From positions 1 to 64,000 of the forward strand of contig DASRBO010000038.1 in assembly GCA_035653595.1 (NCBI GenBank): 64,000 nucleotides of DNA. The letters run 5' to 3'. The notes beneath the pieces are model-generated. The model was not told the origin of the DNA and searched no databases. It worked only from the letters and a program-made list of their open reading frames with translations. Position numbers and translations under genes: made by a program. The number at the start of each line of letters is the position of its first letter. Within the stretch, counting starts at the first letter, position 1. The stretch is from DASRBO01 sp035653595. GTDB taxonomy: Bacteria; Actinomycetota; Acidimicrobiia; Acidimicrobiales; JAJPHE01. This document shows, one piece after another, positions 43,998-54,500 of the stretch.

Positions 43998-45725
43998 TTA
44001 GGAGACCACGGCCATGACCGGCTCGGCCCGGCCCTGCCGCTTGGAGTCGTACATGGCCCCGTCGGCCTCCTCGATCACCCGGGCGGCCTCCATCCCCGCC
44101 GCCACCGTGAAGGCCACGCCGAAGCTGGCCTGCACGTCCACGCTGCGGTCGCGGATGCGCACCGGGCCGAGCACCCGGGCCGCCAGCGACCGGGCGATGT
44201 CGAGGGCCTGCTCGGAGCCGCTCACCCCCGGGCAGACCACCACGAACTCGTCCCCCCCGAAGCGACCGACCAGGTCGCCGGCGCGCACCGAGGAGCGGAT
44301 GCGCTCGGCCATCCGCACCAGCACCTCGTCGCCCACGGCGTGGCCGTGGCTGTCGTTGACCGGCTTGAACCGGTCCATGTCCATGAAGATCACCGCCGTG
44401 CCGTAGGCCTGCCCGTCCTCCTGGTTGTCGAGGATCTCCTGCAGCCGGGCCAGGGTGGTCGCCCGGTTGAGGCAGCGGGTGAGGCCGTCGCGGGCGATCT
44501 GGGCCTCCAGCTCGCGCCTCGTTCGCACCACGGCGGTGGTGTCCTCGAGGCAGCCGGTCACCCCGGTGACCGCGCCGGTCGAGCCCCGCAGGGGACGGAG
44601 GCTGACGGCGCAGAAGCGGGTGTGCCCGTCGGGTGGCAGCAGCGAGAGCTCGAGGTCGGCCTCGGCCCCCTTGGACACCGCCAGCAGGGCCCCCTCCAGG
44701 CGGGGCCGGTCGGCCTTGGCCACCACCGCCACGAGCTGGTCGAGGTGGGCGTCGAGGGGGACGCCGGTGATTTCGGCCATGCGGCGGTTGGAGAACAGCA
44801 GGTTGCCGGTGGTGTCGGCGTGGAAGAGGCCCACCGGAACGGTTTCGGTCACCTGGGCCAGCAGCTGCTCGCGGGCCCGCACCGCCTCGTGCGCGGCCAT
44901 CTCGTCGGAGATGTCGACCATGTCGGCGACCACGTAGCCGGCGTCGGGGCTGGACAGCAGGTTCACGTTGGTCACCTCCATCCACACCCAGGACCCCTCG
45001 CGGTGGCGGTGACGCAGGCGCAGTGACGGCGCCGGCCCCGGCCGCTCCAGCATCTCGATCCAGTTGGCCAGCGCGTTGTCGACGTCGTCGGGGTGGATGA
45101 ACTCGATGGCCCGGTGGCCGACCAGCTCGTCCTCGGTCCAGCCGAGGATCTCGGTCAGGGCCGGATCCACGGCGACGAACATGGCGGTGGCGTCCTTGCG
45201 GGCCCGGGCGAAGCGGGCCGGCAGGACGGGCAGCCGGACGGATGCGACGGCCTCGCGATCGGCCTCCTCCGGCGGGCCCGGGTGGAAGACCAGCACCATG
45301 GCCCCGTGGGTCGCCCGCAGGTCGAGCATGTACAACGAGCCCGGCACCTCCGGTTCGCCCTGCAGGGTGACCGGAGCGACACCGGCCCCCCGGGCCCTGG
45401 CCTCGGCCCACAGCCTCACCACCGCCGCTCGGTCCACCGGCGCCACCAGCTGGCGCACCTGCTGGCCGATCACCACCGGGCGGCCGTCGACCGGAACGCT
45501 CGCCGGCAGGTCGACCAGCTCGGGCACCCTGTCGCCGGCCAGGGCGGCCAGACGGGCGTCGGGATGGCGCTCCAGCAGGCCGAGCAGCACCTCCTCGAGG
45601 GGGCCATCACCCCGGCCTGGCGCCGGCGCCTCGTTCAGCTCGGAACTGCTCGACCATGAGGCGGGGGCCACAACACAAGAGTTTCCTGGGGTCGGTGGAG
45701 GGCGACAAGGACCCGTTCGGACCAT
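43998..45725 (-). CDS. PAS-domain diguanylate cyclase
   Basis: A soluble protein of about 575 residues. The N-terminal 160 residues form an unassigned, possibly photoreceptor- or PAS-like region. Two PAS domains follow: one around EILGWTEDELVG with a PAC part HRHREGSWVWMEV, and one around MAEITGVPL. The C-terminal GGDEF domain has GGDEF at about 490-494 and the inhibitory RxxD (RAGD) five residues upstream. There is no EAL domain, so it should only make c-di-GMP in response to a small-molecule, redox or light signal. The start is uncertain: ATG 45725 (GAGG upstream) or GTG 45671. It precedes recCBD on the same strand. Confidence 0.88.
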   Translation of the reverse strand: MVRTGPCRPPPTPGNSCVVAPASWSSSSELNEAPAPGRGDGPLEEVLLGLLERHPDARLAALAGDRVPELVDLPASVPVDGRPVVIGQQVRQLVAPVDRAAVVRLWAEARARGAGVAPVTLQGEPEVPGSLYMLDLRATHGAMVLVFHPGPPEEADREAVASVRLPVLPARFARARKDATAMFVAVDPALTEILGWTEDELVGHRAIEFIHPDDVDNALANWIEMLERPGPAPSLRLRHRHREGSWVWMEVTNVNLLSSPDAGYVVADMVDISDEMAAHEAVRAREQLLAQVTETVPVGLFHADTTGNLLFSNRRMAEITGVPLDAHLDQLVAVVAKADRPRLEGALLAVSKGAEADLELSLLPPDGHTRFCAVSLRPLRGSTGAVTGVTGCLEDTTAVVRTRRELEAQIARDGLTRCLNRATTLARLQEILDNQEDGQAYGTAVIFMDMDRFKPVNDSHGHAVGDEVLVRMAERIRSSVRAGDLVGRFGGDEFVVVCPGVSGSEQALDIARSLAARVLGPVRIRDRSVDVQASFGVAFTVAAGMEAARVIEEADGAMYDSKRQGRAEPVMAVVS

Positions 45726-45872
45726 GTAGGCCTGGCCTCTACGGACTACGCAGGCCTGGTCCGGGTCCTGGGACGAGGTCGTGGCCCGCCCCCCCGCCGG
45801 CCCCGGCCCGGCGGCCGGTAACTGGGCAGCCGGGCCGACCATCGGGCCCGGTGTCCAGGCGGGTCGCGCCGG

Positions 45873-45878
45873 TAGAGT
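45873..45878 (+). promoter_or_regulatory. -10 box TAGAGT before CoA-transferase gene
   Basis: TAGAGT lies 62 nt before ATG 45941 in a gap between divergent genes. It would give a leader of about 55 nt that includes the GAGGGG ribosome site. Confidence 0.35.
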
Positions 45879-45940
45879 CCGGCCCCTGGCGGCGGCGGCT
45901 TCGTCCCGCCACCACCGACGGGCGAGGACGGAGGGGATCG

Positions 45941-47536
45941 ATGCACGCCGATGGTGGCCCCCTCGACGGTGTCCGGGTGCTCGACCTGGCCGGGGTCGAG
46001 GCCGAGCTCACCGGACGCACCCTGGCCGAGCTGGGCGCCGACGTGCTCAAGGTCGAGCCACCCGAAGGGGCCGTGGCCCGGCGGCGGCCGCCCTTCGACG
46101 AGCGCAGCCGCGAGTCGCTGTACTGGGCCGCCGTCGGCGCAGGCAAGGCCAGCCTCGTCCTCGACCTGGCCTCCGATGAGGGCCGGGCCCGGCTGGCCGA
46201 GCTGGTCGTCGCCGCCGACGTGATGGTCGAGTCGTTCCGGCCGGGGACGACGGAGGCCTGGGACCTGGGCCCACAGCGTCTGGCCGCCCTAAACCCCGCC
46301 CTGGTGCACGTGTCGGTGACGGCCTACGGGTCCACCGGGCCCAAGGCCGGCTGGCCGGCGACCGAGCTCACCGCCGAGGCCGCCTCCGGGCGCATGGTCT
46401 CCCAGGTCGACGGCGACCGCCCGCCCATCCCCATCGGCCATCCCCAGGCCTACTACCACGCCGGCGTGCAGGCGGCCGCCGACGCAGTGGTGGCCCTGGT
46501 CGAGCGGCAGCGCTCGGGGGCCGGCCAGCACCTCGACGTGTCGGTGCAGGCGGTGATGGTTCACACCCTCTTCGGCAGCGTTTCCGGCGCCCTGCTCGAT
46601 CCCGAGGTCGACGCCGACGCCGAAGCGGCCGGCCTCGAACGCCGGGCCCGGCGCCTCGAGCTGCTGCCCGACATGTGGGAGTGCGCCGACGGCTTCGTGG
46701 CCGCACCCCTCGGGGCCGGCGCCCTGCCCCTGGCCGAGCACATCATGGGCGAGCTGGCCGCCGAAGGGCCCCTCGATCCGGCCGTCGCCGCCATCGACTG
46801 GCCGCGCCTGGCCGCCGACGTGCTCCGGGGCCGCTGCGACGACGACGTGGTGAGGGCCGCCCTCGAGCTGCTGGCCGGCTGGTTCCGGCGCCATACCAAG
46901 GCCGAGCTCTACCGGCTGGCGCACGAGGGCGACTTCCGCATGGGCCCGCTGCTGACCACCGCCGACCTGGTGGCCGACCCGCACCTGGCCGCCCGCGGGT
47001 TCTGGTCCGACATCGGCGGGCGCACCCATCCCGGCCCGGCGGTGAGGCCGCTCCTGTTCGACCGGCCCCCGGCGCCGGCGCCGGCCCTGGGGGAGGACCG
47101 CGGCCGCCCGCTGGCCTGGGCCGAGGCCACCGAGGGCCGGCCGGCCTCCGCCCCGCCGGCAGGTCCCCGGACGGGGTCCGACGGTCGCCGGCCGGGCGCC
47201 TTGTCCGGGCTCAAGGTGGCCGACTTCAGCTGGGTGGCGGTGGGTCCGACCATCGGGCGGGCCCTGGCCGACCACGGCGCCACCGTGGTGAGAGTGGAGT
47301 CGTCCAAGCGCACCGACGTGGCCCGCGTCCTTCCTCCGTTCAAGGGCGACGCCAAGGGCATCGACGACAGCCACTGGTACGCCCACTTCAACGCAGGCAA
47401 GCTCGGCCTGTCGCTCAACCTGGGCACGGCCGAGGGGAGGCAGGTCGCCAGCGGCTGGTCGACTGGGCCGACGTGGTGCTGGAGAGCTTCTCCCCCGGCA
47501 CCATGGCCAAGCTCGGCCTCGACTACGCCACCGTAA
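45941..47536 (+). pseudogene. CaiB/BaiF-type CoA-transferase, 5' part of a frameshifted double-domain gene
   Basis: This frame encodes a complete family III CoA-transferase domain (about residues 1-395). Recognisable parts are LDGVRVLDLAG, LAELGADVLKVEPPEG, LDLASDEGRARLAELV and GPLLTTADLVADPH. A linker and the start of a second domain follow (SGLKVADFSWVAVGPT, then ALADHGATVVRVES). After GRQVA near 47446 the frame loses similarity and ends at 47536. The continuation of the second domain is found in another frame of the same strand, beginning with RLVDWADVV. A single-base indel between 47441 and 47452 explains this. Whether it is a true mutation, a sequence error or recoding is unknown. ATG 45941 has a GAGGGG ribosome site. 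Confidence 0.8.
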
Positions 47537-48393
47537 GCGCCGGCCGCCCCGAGCTGATCATGCTCAGCGCCTCCCTTCTGGGCCAGAGCGGTCCCATGGC
47601 CGACTTCGCCGGCTTCGGCCAGCAGGGCGTCGGCCTGGCCGGCATCTCCACCGTCACCGGTTGGCCCGGCCGCCGGCCGATCAACCTGGGCGCCTACACC
47701 GACGTGGTGGCGCCCAAGTACGGCATCGCCGCCCTGGCGGCGGCCGTCCACCGGCGCCGGCAGACGGGCCGGGGCGTGCACCTCGACCTGGCCCAGGTGG
47801 AGGCGTCCATCCGCTTCATCGAGCCCCTGGTCCTCGACCAGACCGTCAACGGCCGCACGGCGACGCCGGTCGGCCTCGACAGCCCGGTGGCCGCACCCCA
47901 CGGCGCCTACCCGGTGGCCGGCCACCGCCGTTGGATAGCCGTCGCCGTGGAGACCCCCGAGCAGTGGCGGGCCTTGTGCGGCATGGCGCCGCTGTCCGAC
48001 TTCTCGGGGCCCGAGTTCGACGAGCTGGAGCGCCGGCGGGCCTCCGCCGACGGCATCGACGCCGCCCTGTCGGAGTGGACGAAGAAGCACGACGGCGCCG
48101 CCCTCGAGGCCCGGCTGTGCGGGGCCGGGATACCGGCCGCCGTGGTGGCCCGCACCAGCGAGGCGGCGGCCGACGACCAGCTGTGGCAGCGGGGGTTCTT
48201 CGTGGCCCACGATCATCCGGCCATGGGTCCCTGCCACTACGAGGCCCAGCCGACCGCCTTCGCCGGCTCGGCGTCGGGGCCCCACGCCCCGGCGCCGTGC
48301 CTCGGCCAGCACACCGACCATGTCCTGGTGGACCTGCTCGGCTACCCCGCCGCCGAGGTGGCCGCCCTAAGGGCCGCCGGCGCCCTCGACTGA
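47449..48393 (+). pseudogene. CaiB/BaiF-type CoA-transferase, 3' part after the frameshift
   Basis: From 47449 the frame reads QRLVDWADVVLESFSPGTM, the direct continuation of the second CoA-transferase domain. It proceeds to GINLGAYTD-like and LDLAQVEASIRFIEPL segments and a normal family C-terminus (ARTSEAAADDQLWQRGFF). In-frame starts such as ATG 47503 exist but lack the beginning of the fold and a ribosome site, so this is not an independent gene. If both parts were one chain it would have about 816 residues with two fused domains. Such tandem enzymes occur in actinobacteria. Family members move CoA between carboxylic acids, often in bile acid, carnitine or aromatic metabolism. The end overlaps the opposing methyltransferase by 27 nt. 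Confidence 0.8.
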
Positions 48394-49257
48394 GGCGGCG
48401 GCGATGCGGCGCTCGGCCATGGCCAGGTAGTCGGGGTTCAGCTCCACCCCGACGAAGGCCCGGCCCAGGCGGGCGGCCACCTCACCGGTGGTGCCCGAGC
48501 CGGCGAAGGGGTCGAGCACCAGGTCCCCGCCCGACGTGCCGAGCCGGATGCAGTTCTCCACCAGCCCGGGCGGGAAGGCGGCGAAATGGGCGTCGGAGCG
48601 GGCCCGGGTGTTGATGTCCCATACCGTGCGCAGCCGGCGGCCGTTGGGACCGGGCACGGCGTCGAGGTTGTAGCGATAGCGCTCGGACTTGGTGAGGAGG
48701 AACACGAACTCGTGGCTGCGGGTGGGCCGGTCCCGCACCGACTCGGGCTGGCAGTTGGGCTTGTACCAGACGATGTCGGCCCGCAGGTACCAGCCGGCGG
48801 CCTGCAGGGCGAGGGCCAGCCGCCAGGGGATGCCGACCAGATCCTTGGGCTTGAGGCCGTCCGGGGTGGGCGGGCGCACCTCCATGCCCCGGGCCGGGTT
48901 CTTGCGGTCGGGGGCGCGCCAGGTGCGCCCGCCCGAGGTGTACGAGTCGCCGATGTTCAGCCACAGCGTCCCGTCGTCGCGCAGCACCCGCCACACCTGG
49001 TCGAACACCTTCACCAGCGACTTGAGGAACTCGTCCACCGATCCCTCGAGACCGATCTGGCCGGCGATGCCGTAGTCCCGCAGCGACCAGTAGGGCGGAG
49101 AAGTGACGACTGTCTGGACCCGGCCGGCGGGGAACTCGGACAGGGCGGTGGCGGCGTCGCCCCTGACCAGCACGGCCGGGGCGCGCTCGAGCAGGCCGGC
49201 GTAGTCGGGTGCCCGGTCGGCATCCACCACCACCGGGTGAGCAGGGGCCCGGCCCAT
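48367..49257 (-). CDS. Beta-class site-specific DNA methyltransferase (solitary)
   Basis: A 296-residue DNA methyltransferase. The catalytic motif SPPYW (53-57) comes before the SAM-binding motif DPFAGSGTTG (about 252-261), the beta-class order found in N4-cytosine and N6-adenine enzymes. The middle has WLNIGDSY and ADIVWYKPN, both usual for the group. No restriction nuclease gene lies beside it, so it is probably an orphan methylase with an epigenetic or protective role. The ATG was chosen over a TTG one codon earlier. TACGTT 6 nt upstream indicates a leaderless mRNA. Confidence 0.92.
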   Translation of the reverse strand: MGRAPAHPVVVDADRAPDYAGLLERAPAVLVRGDAATALSEFPAGRVQTVVTSPPYWSLRDYGIAGQIGLEGSVDEFLKSLVKVFDQVWRVLRDDGTLWLNIGDSYTSGGRTWRAPDRKNPARGMEVRPPTPDGLKPKDLVGIPWRLALALQAAGWYLRADIVWYKPNCQPESVRDRPTRSHEFVFLLTKSERYRYNLDAVPGPNGRRLRTVWDINTRARSDAHFAAFPPGLVENCIRLGTSGGDLVLDPFAGSGTTGEVAARLGRAFVGVELNPDYLAMAERRIAAASVEGAGGP

Positions 49258-49263
49258 CAACGC

Positions 49264-49269
49264 AACGTA
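49264..49269 (-). promoter_or_regulatory. -10 box TACGTT for leaderless methyltransferase gene
   Basis: On the minus strand TACGTT is followed by GCGTTG and ATG 49257. Same hexamer and spacing as at 29287-29292. Confidence 0.5.
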
Positions 49270-49409
49270 CCGTCGCCGCCTCCCCGATCACCGGATCCCC
49301 TTCCCCCGCGCCGGCCCCGGCGCCAACCGGCCCGCCGGCTCCGGCGGCGCGGCCGCCCAGCTCGCCGAGCCGGTTTGGCGGCGACCGGAGCTCCGCCCCT
49401 CCCGCCCAC

Positions 49410-49415
49410 TACGGT
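49410..49415 (+). promoter_or_regulatory. -10 box TACGGT for quinone-oxidoreductase-like gene
   Basis: TACGGT is 27 nt before ATG 49443, allowing a short leader that still contains the GGAGGA ribosome site. This contrasts with the leaderless neighbour on the other strand. Confidence 0.4.
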
Positions 49416-49442
49416 CGGGCGCCCGTGGATCGGAGGACCGAC

Positions 49443-50579
49443 ATGGCCGACCAGCTACCACGGCGGGCGCTGCAGCTGCGCTCGCTCGTCACCGCCTCGC
49501 GCACCGTCGAGGTGTCGGTCGAGGAGGTCGACGTGGCCGCCCCCGAGGCCAACCAGGTGGTGCTCCGGGTGGAGGCGGCGCCGATCAACCCGTCCGATCT
49601 GGGCCTGCTGCTGGCCGGCGCCGACCTGGGCGGGGCCAAGCTCACCGGAAGCGGCGACCGGCCGGTGCTCAGCGCCCCGCTGCCCGAGGCGGCGGCCCGG
49701 GCCTCGGCAGCGCGCGTCGGAGAGTCGCTGCCGGTGGGCAACGAGGGGGCAGGAACGGTGGTGGCAGCCGGACCCGGTGCCGGCGCCCAGGCGCTGATGG
49801 GCAAGGTGGTCGCCGTCGCCGGTGGAGCCATGTACTCGCAGTACCGCACCGTCGACGCCGCCGCCTGCCTCGAGCTGCCCGAGGGGACCAGGGCCGCCGA
49901 AGGAGCGGCCGCCTTCGTCAACCCGATGACGGTCCTGGGCATGGTGGAGACCATGCGCATGGAGGGCCACCGGGCCCTGGTGCACACCGCTGCCGCATCC
50001 AACCTGGGCCAGATGCTGAACCGCCTCTCCCTCGAGGAGGACGTCCCCCTGGTCAGCATCGTGAGATCCGACGCCCAGGCGAAGCTCCTAACCGACGCCG
50101 GTGCCAGCGAGGTGGTCGACTCCAGCCGGGCCGAGTTCATGGACGAGCTGATCGGGGCGGTCAGAAGGACGGGGGCGACCCTGGCCTTCGACGCCATCGG
50201 CGGGGGAACCATGGCCAGCCGCGTCCTGACCGCCATGGAGGCGGCGGCCAGTGCCGGGGCCGCCTTCAGCCGCTACGGGTCCTCGGTGCACAAGCAGGTC
50301 TACATATACGGCGGGCTGGACCGGACCCCGACCGAGCTCTCCCGCACCTACGGCATGGCCTGGGGCGTCGGCGGCTGGCTGCTGACCCCGTTCCTCCTCA
50401 AGGTCGGTCCGGAGAAGGTCGACGCCATGCGCCGGCGGGTGGCGGACGGCATCACCACAACCTTCGCCAGCCGCTTCGACCGGACGGTGTCCCTCGCCGG
50501 GGCGCTCGACCTCGACGCCGTGGCCACCTACAGCCGCCAGGCCACCGGCCAGAAGTACCTGATCGCTCCCAACACCTGA
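49443..50579 (+). CDS. Zinc-less MDR oxidoreductase (NADPH:quinone reductase-like)
   Basis: A 378-residue medium-chain reductase. The GroES-like domain has APINPSDLGLLLAG, PVGNEGAGTVVAAG and AGGAMYSQYRTV. The Rossmann part has LVHTAAASNLGQML in place of the usual GAAGGVG. It lacks the Cys/His ligands for catalytic or structural zinc, placing it among quinone reductase or enoyl reductase-like members that use NADPH. An unusual insert (about 55-85, KLTGSGDRPVLSAPLP) enlarges the N-terminal domain. ATG 49443 is preceded by CGGAGGA. The natural substrate is not known. Confidence 0.85.
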   Translation: MADQLPRRALQLRSLVTASRTVEVSVEEVDVAAPEANQVVLRVEAAPINPSDLGLLLAGADLGGAKLTGSGDRPVLSAPLPEAAARASAARVGESLPVGNEGAGTVVAAGPGAGAQALMGKVVAVAGGAMYSQYRTVDAAACLELPEGTRAAEGAAAFVNPMTVLGMVETMRMEGHRALVHTAAASNLGQMLNRLSLEEDVPLVSIVRSDAQAKLLTDAGASEVVDSSRAEFMDELIGAVRRTGATLAFDAIGGGTMASRVLTAMEAAASAGAAFSRYGSSVHKQVYIYGGLDRTPTELSRTYGMAWGVGGWLLTPFLLKVGPEKVDAMRRRVADGITTTFASRFDRTVSLAGALDLDAVATYSRQATGQKYLIAPNT

Positions 50580-50583
50580 TCAT

Positions 50584-50597
50584 CCGGGCGGGCCCGG
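50584..50597. terminator. Hairpin between convergent genes
   Basis: The inverted repeat CCGGGC-GG-GCCCGG lies 5 nt after the reductase stop, in the 72-nt gap to the opposing EAL gene. The tight centre means only the outer CCGG arms would pair around a 6-nt loop, so it is a weak candidate. Confidence 0.3.
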
Positions 50598-50651
50598 CTA
50601 CGAAAAGGGGCGCCCGACCCGGCACCAGACCCTCGCCGTCCGGGCCGGAGC

Positions 50652-51350
50652 TCACCGGGACCGAAGGGGACCGGGTCGGCCGAACAGCCAGCCCTGTCCG
50701 ACGCAAACGCCGGCGAGGGTGAGGGCGGCCGCCTCGGCCTCCTCCTCGACCCCCTCGCCGACCAGCATCACCCCGGAGGTGCGGGCGTAGCGGGAAAGAG
50801 TGGCGGCCATGGCCTGGGCCAGCGGACGCCCGTCCAGCCCGGACACCAACGCCCGGTCGAGCTTCACGACGTCGGGGCGGAGACGGGTGAGGTGGCTCAG
50901 ACGGGCGAAGCCCGAACCGAGGTCGTCCACCGCCACTCGCAGGCCGGCGCCGCGCCAGGGCCGGAGCGCATCAACCAGGGCGTCGTAACAGGGCACCGGT
51001 GTCGTCTCCACCACCTCGACCACCAGGCGGCGCACGGGCCGACCGGCCAACAGGGCGCCGAAGCCGTCCGACAGGACGGTGGCGGGCGAGACGTTGACGC
51101 TGAGGAAGCAGCCCTCGGGCACATCGTCGAGACCGGCCAGCGCGGCCTGCAGGGCCTGGCTCTCCAATTCCACCAGCTGCCCACACCGCTCAGCCTCGGC
51201 AAAGGCCGCATCCGGTGCCGAATCGGAGAAGCGGGCCAGGGCCTCGTAGCCCAGGACGGTCCTGGTGCGGAGGTCGACGATCGGTTGGTACACCGAAAGG
51301 AGCCGGCCGAACCTGGTGGTGCGGATCTCAGGGGCGGTTGTGGTGGTCAT
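50652..51350 (-). CDS. Stand-alone EAL-domain c-di-GMP phosphodiesterase
   Basis: A 232-residue protein consisting only of an EAL domain. Catalytic features are complete: YEALAR, SVNVSP, VEVVETT, DDLGSGFARL (loop 6), VKLDRALV and GEGVEEEAEA. Small changes (DDLGSGF for DDFGTGY) are common in active enzymes. It should hydrolyse c-di-GMP to pGpG. I use ATG 51350; a TTG at 51377 preceded by GAAGGGGA is a serious alternative adding nine residues. It has no sensor domain. The neighbours on both sides point away or towards it, so it is a single transcription unit. Confidence 0.9.
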   Translation of the reverse strand: MTTTTAPEIRTTRFGRLLSVYQPIVDLRTRTVLGYEALARFSDSAPDAAFAEAERCGQLVELESQALQAALAGLDDVPEGCFLSVNVSPATVLSDGFGALLAGRPVRRLVVEVVETTPVPCYDALVDALRPWRGAGLRVAVDDLGSGFARLSHLTRLRPDVVKLDRALVSGLDGRPLAQAMAATLSRYARTSGVMLVGEGVEEEAEAAALTLAGVCVGQGWLFGRPGPLRSR

Positions 51351-51569
51351 GGCGCCATGGTGCGACGCCGTGCTCAACAGTCCCCTTCACACCGGCTCAA
51401 CACGCGGGATGCGACAGGCGCCCGCTCGACGGACGAAGCCGACCGCCAACCCGAGGGACCAGGTCGACGGCCCGGGGTGGACGGCCAGCGGGGCGACCCC
51501 CCTGATGCACGTCCTATGCGATCGGCCCGGGGGTCGTTATCCTCCAACTACCGGACAAGCCCGCTCGCA

Positions 51570-54500
51570 ATGGACATCCGAATACAGCTCCTCGGCCGCC
51601 TTGCGGTCGAGGCGAACGGAAGCCGAGTCCAGTTGGGGCGCCTGAGGCAGCGCGCCCTCGTCGCCGTGCTGGCCCTGGAGGCCGGTCGCGCCGTCGACAT
51701 CGATCGGCTGGTCGCATGCCTCTGGGCCGACAACCAGCCGGCATCGCCCCGGGCCTCCCTGCAGACGGCGGCGTCCTCGGTGAGGGCCGCACTGGCCCCC
51801 CTGACCGGCGGCGCCCGGGAGTCGGTCCTCGTGAGCACCGGCCACGGCTACCTGCTTGCGGTCCCTCGCGGCTGCGTCGATGCGCTGCACGCGGTCGAGA
51901 CCCTGGACGAGGCCCGGCACCTCCTCGACGCCGGGCGGGCCGGGGACTCGCTGGTCAAGGCGCGCTCGGCGCTGGCGCTGTGGTCGGGCGAGGCACTGTC
52001 CGAGTTCGGCGATCTTCCCTTCGCCGTCACCGAGTCGGCCCGCTTCGCCGAGCTGAGGGTCGGAGCGGCCGAGCTGTGCGCCCAGGCCCTGCTGGCCCTC
52101 GGCCGTCCCGCCGAGGCGGCCATCGACATCGCGAGCCTCGCCGGCCTGCATCCGCTACGGGAGTCGGTGGTGGAGCTGGAGATGCTGGCCCTCTACCGCA
52201 GCGGTCGCCAGGCCGACGCCCTGCGCGCCTACCAGTCGCTCCGCCTCCGGCTGGCCGACCAGGCCGGGCTTCTCCCCTCCCGTCGCCTGCAGGCACTGGA
52301 GGCGGCGATCCTGGCCCAGGACCCCTCCCTCGAAGCCGACCACCCCGGACCGGCGAGCGCCGGTCCCGCTCCGTCCCAGCCGCCGAGCGCCGCGGGCGTA
52401 CCCGCGCCGGCGGACCGACCTTTCCCTGCCGCGGCCGGGCCGCCCCCACCGGCGCTGCAGACCAGGAGGCGGGTGGCCTTGGCCGGCCGGCGCTCGGAGC
52501 TGGCCACCCTCGAGGCGGCGTGGCAGAGAGCCAGCACCGGCCGGCGCCAGGTCGCGGGCATCAGCGGTGAGCCGGGCATCGGGAAGACCAGGCTGGCCGG
52601 TGAGCTGGCCCAGGCGGTCGTGGCCAACGGCGGCAGCGTCATGGCCGGGCGCTGCCGGCGCCAGGCCGTGCTCCCCTACGAGCCGGTCGCCGAGGCGCTG
52701 TTGGGGTTCGCCGCCAGCCAGGGCGCCGACCGGCTGGCGAGCCACGCCGGAGGCCGCCGGTCCGAGCTCGCCCGCGTCCTGCCATCGCTCTTCCCCGACG
52801 ACGGCGGATGGCCCGAGCCGGCGGCCGGGCAGGGAGAGGACCGGTTCCGGCTCTTCGAGGCGGTGTCGGCGACGCTGGCCTCGATCGCCTCCGGGGCAAC
52901 GCTCGTGCTGGTGGTCGACGACGCCCACTGGGCGGACCGGTCGACCGTCCTCCTGCTCCACCACCTGGCCTGCCACCCCGAGCCGTCTGCGCTCCTGTTG
53001 CTGCTCACCTACCGCGACGCCCCGACCGAGCTCTCCGCCGAGCTGGCCGACATGATGGCGGACCTCGACCGGCAGGGACGGCTGGAGAAGGTGACCCTGG
53101 CCGGCCTCGGCATGCGGGACATCGGCGACCTCGTCAGGTCCCAGGCGGGCCAGGAGCCGCCCAAGGAGTTCCTGCAGGCGATCGAGGCCGAGACCCGCGG
53201 CAATCCCTTCTTCGTCGAGGAGATCATCGGTCAGCTCCTCGACGGGGGGGACGACGCCCCGCCACTCGGGGACACAGCCGTGCTGGAGCGCATGGGCGCG
53301 CCGTCCGGGGTCGACAGCCTCATCCGCTCCCGCATCGCCGGCCTGAGCCCGGCGGCGGCCCGGGTGGTCGACCTGCTCAGCCTGGCCGTGGCGAGGATCG
53401 ACGCCGACGCCATGTCGGCCGTCCTGGGGATCGACCGCGAGAACGTGGTCGCCGGTCTGGCCGAGGCGGGCGGTGCCAACCTCGTCGTGGCCGACGACGG
53501 GGGCAACGGGCTGGTGCTCTCACACCCGCTGGTGCGGGACACGATCGCCGCCGCCGTACCCACCCTCGAGCGGGTGCGCCTGCACGAGCGGCTGGCCCGC
53601 CACCTCGAGGAGGGGGAGGCGCCGGCGGGGGCGCTGGCCCACCACTGGTACGAGGCCCGTTCGGTGGCGGGTCCGGCCCGGGCGGCCCGGTACTGCGAGC
53701 GGGCCGGCGATGAGGCCCTGCACCAGCTCGCCTACGAGGACGCCGCCCTCCACTACCGCCGGGCCTGCGAGCTGATCGACGCTGGAGCCCCCGACCCGTC
53801 GGCCCGCGCCAGGGTCCTCGTGCACCTCGCCGACGCCCTCGCCCGGGCCGGGGAGACCGCAGGCGCCCGCCAGGTCGTGCCGGCGGCCATCGAAGCGGCG
53901 CGCGCTGTCGGGAATCCGGTCTGGGAGGCGGAAGCCGCCCTCACCCTTGCCGGGCCGGCGACGCTGAGCCTTCCCGACCCCGAGGTGGTCATGGCGCTGG
54001 AGGCGGCCCTGGCCGCCCTCGGTGACCGCCGCCCGGGTGTGGCCGCCAGGGTGCTGGCCCGACTGGCCATGGAGCGCTGCTTCGGCGACTTCGCCTCCTC
54101 CGAGGCCCTGTCGGCCCGGGCGGTGGCGGCGGCCAGGCAGGCCGGCGATCCCCGCACCCTCATAACCGTCCTCGGCAACCGGCACTTCGTCCTCGGTCCC
54201 GACCGCCTGGTCGAACAGGAGGCCCTGGCCTCGGAGATGCTGGCGCTAGCGGTGGAGACGGGCGACCGCGAGTCTGAGGTGACGGCGCGGCACTACCACC
54301 TCCTCGACCGGCTGGCCCTGACCGACATCGGCGGCGTCGACCAGGAGCAGAGGCTGCTCGAGGCGCTGGTAGCGGAGCTCCGCCAACCCCGCTACCTCTG
54401 GCAGGTGGCGGTGTACCGGGCTATGCGGGCCCTGCTGGCTGGCCGGCTGGAGGAGGCCGAGCACCTGGCCGCCGAGGCCCTCGAGACCGGCCAGCGCTCG

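Noticed and set aside
45726..45842. N-terminal extension of the PAS-GGDEF protein to 45842
   Set aside because: The extra codons are Pro/Gly/Ala-rich with no conserved feature, and a better ribosome site lies before ATG 45725.
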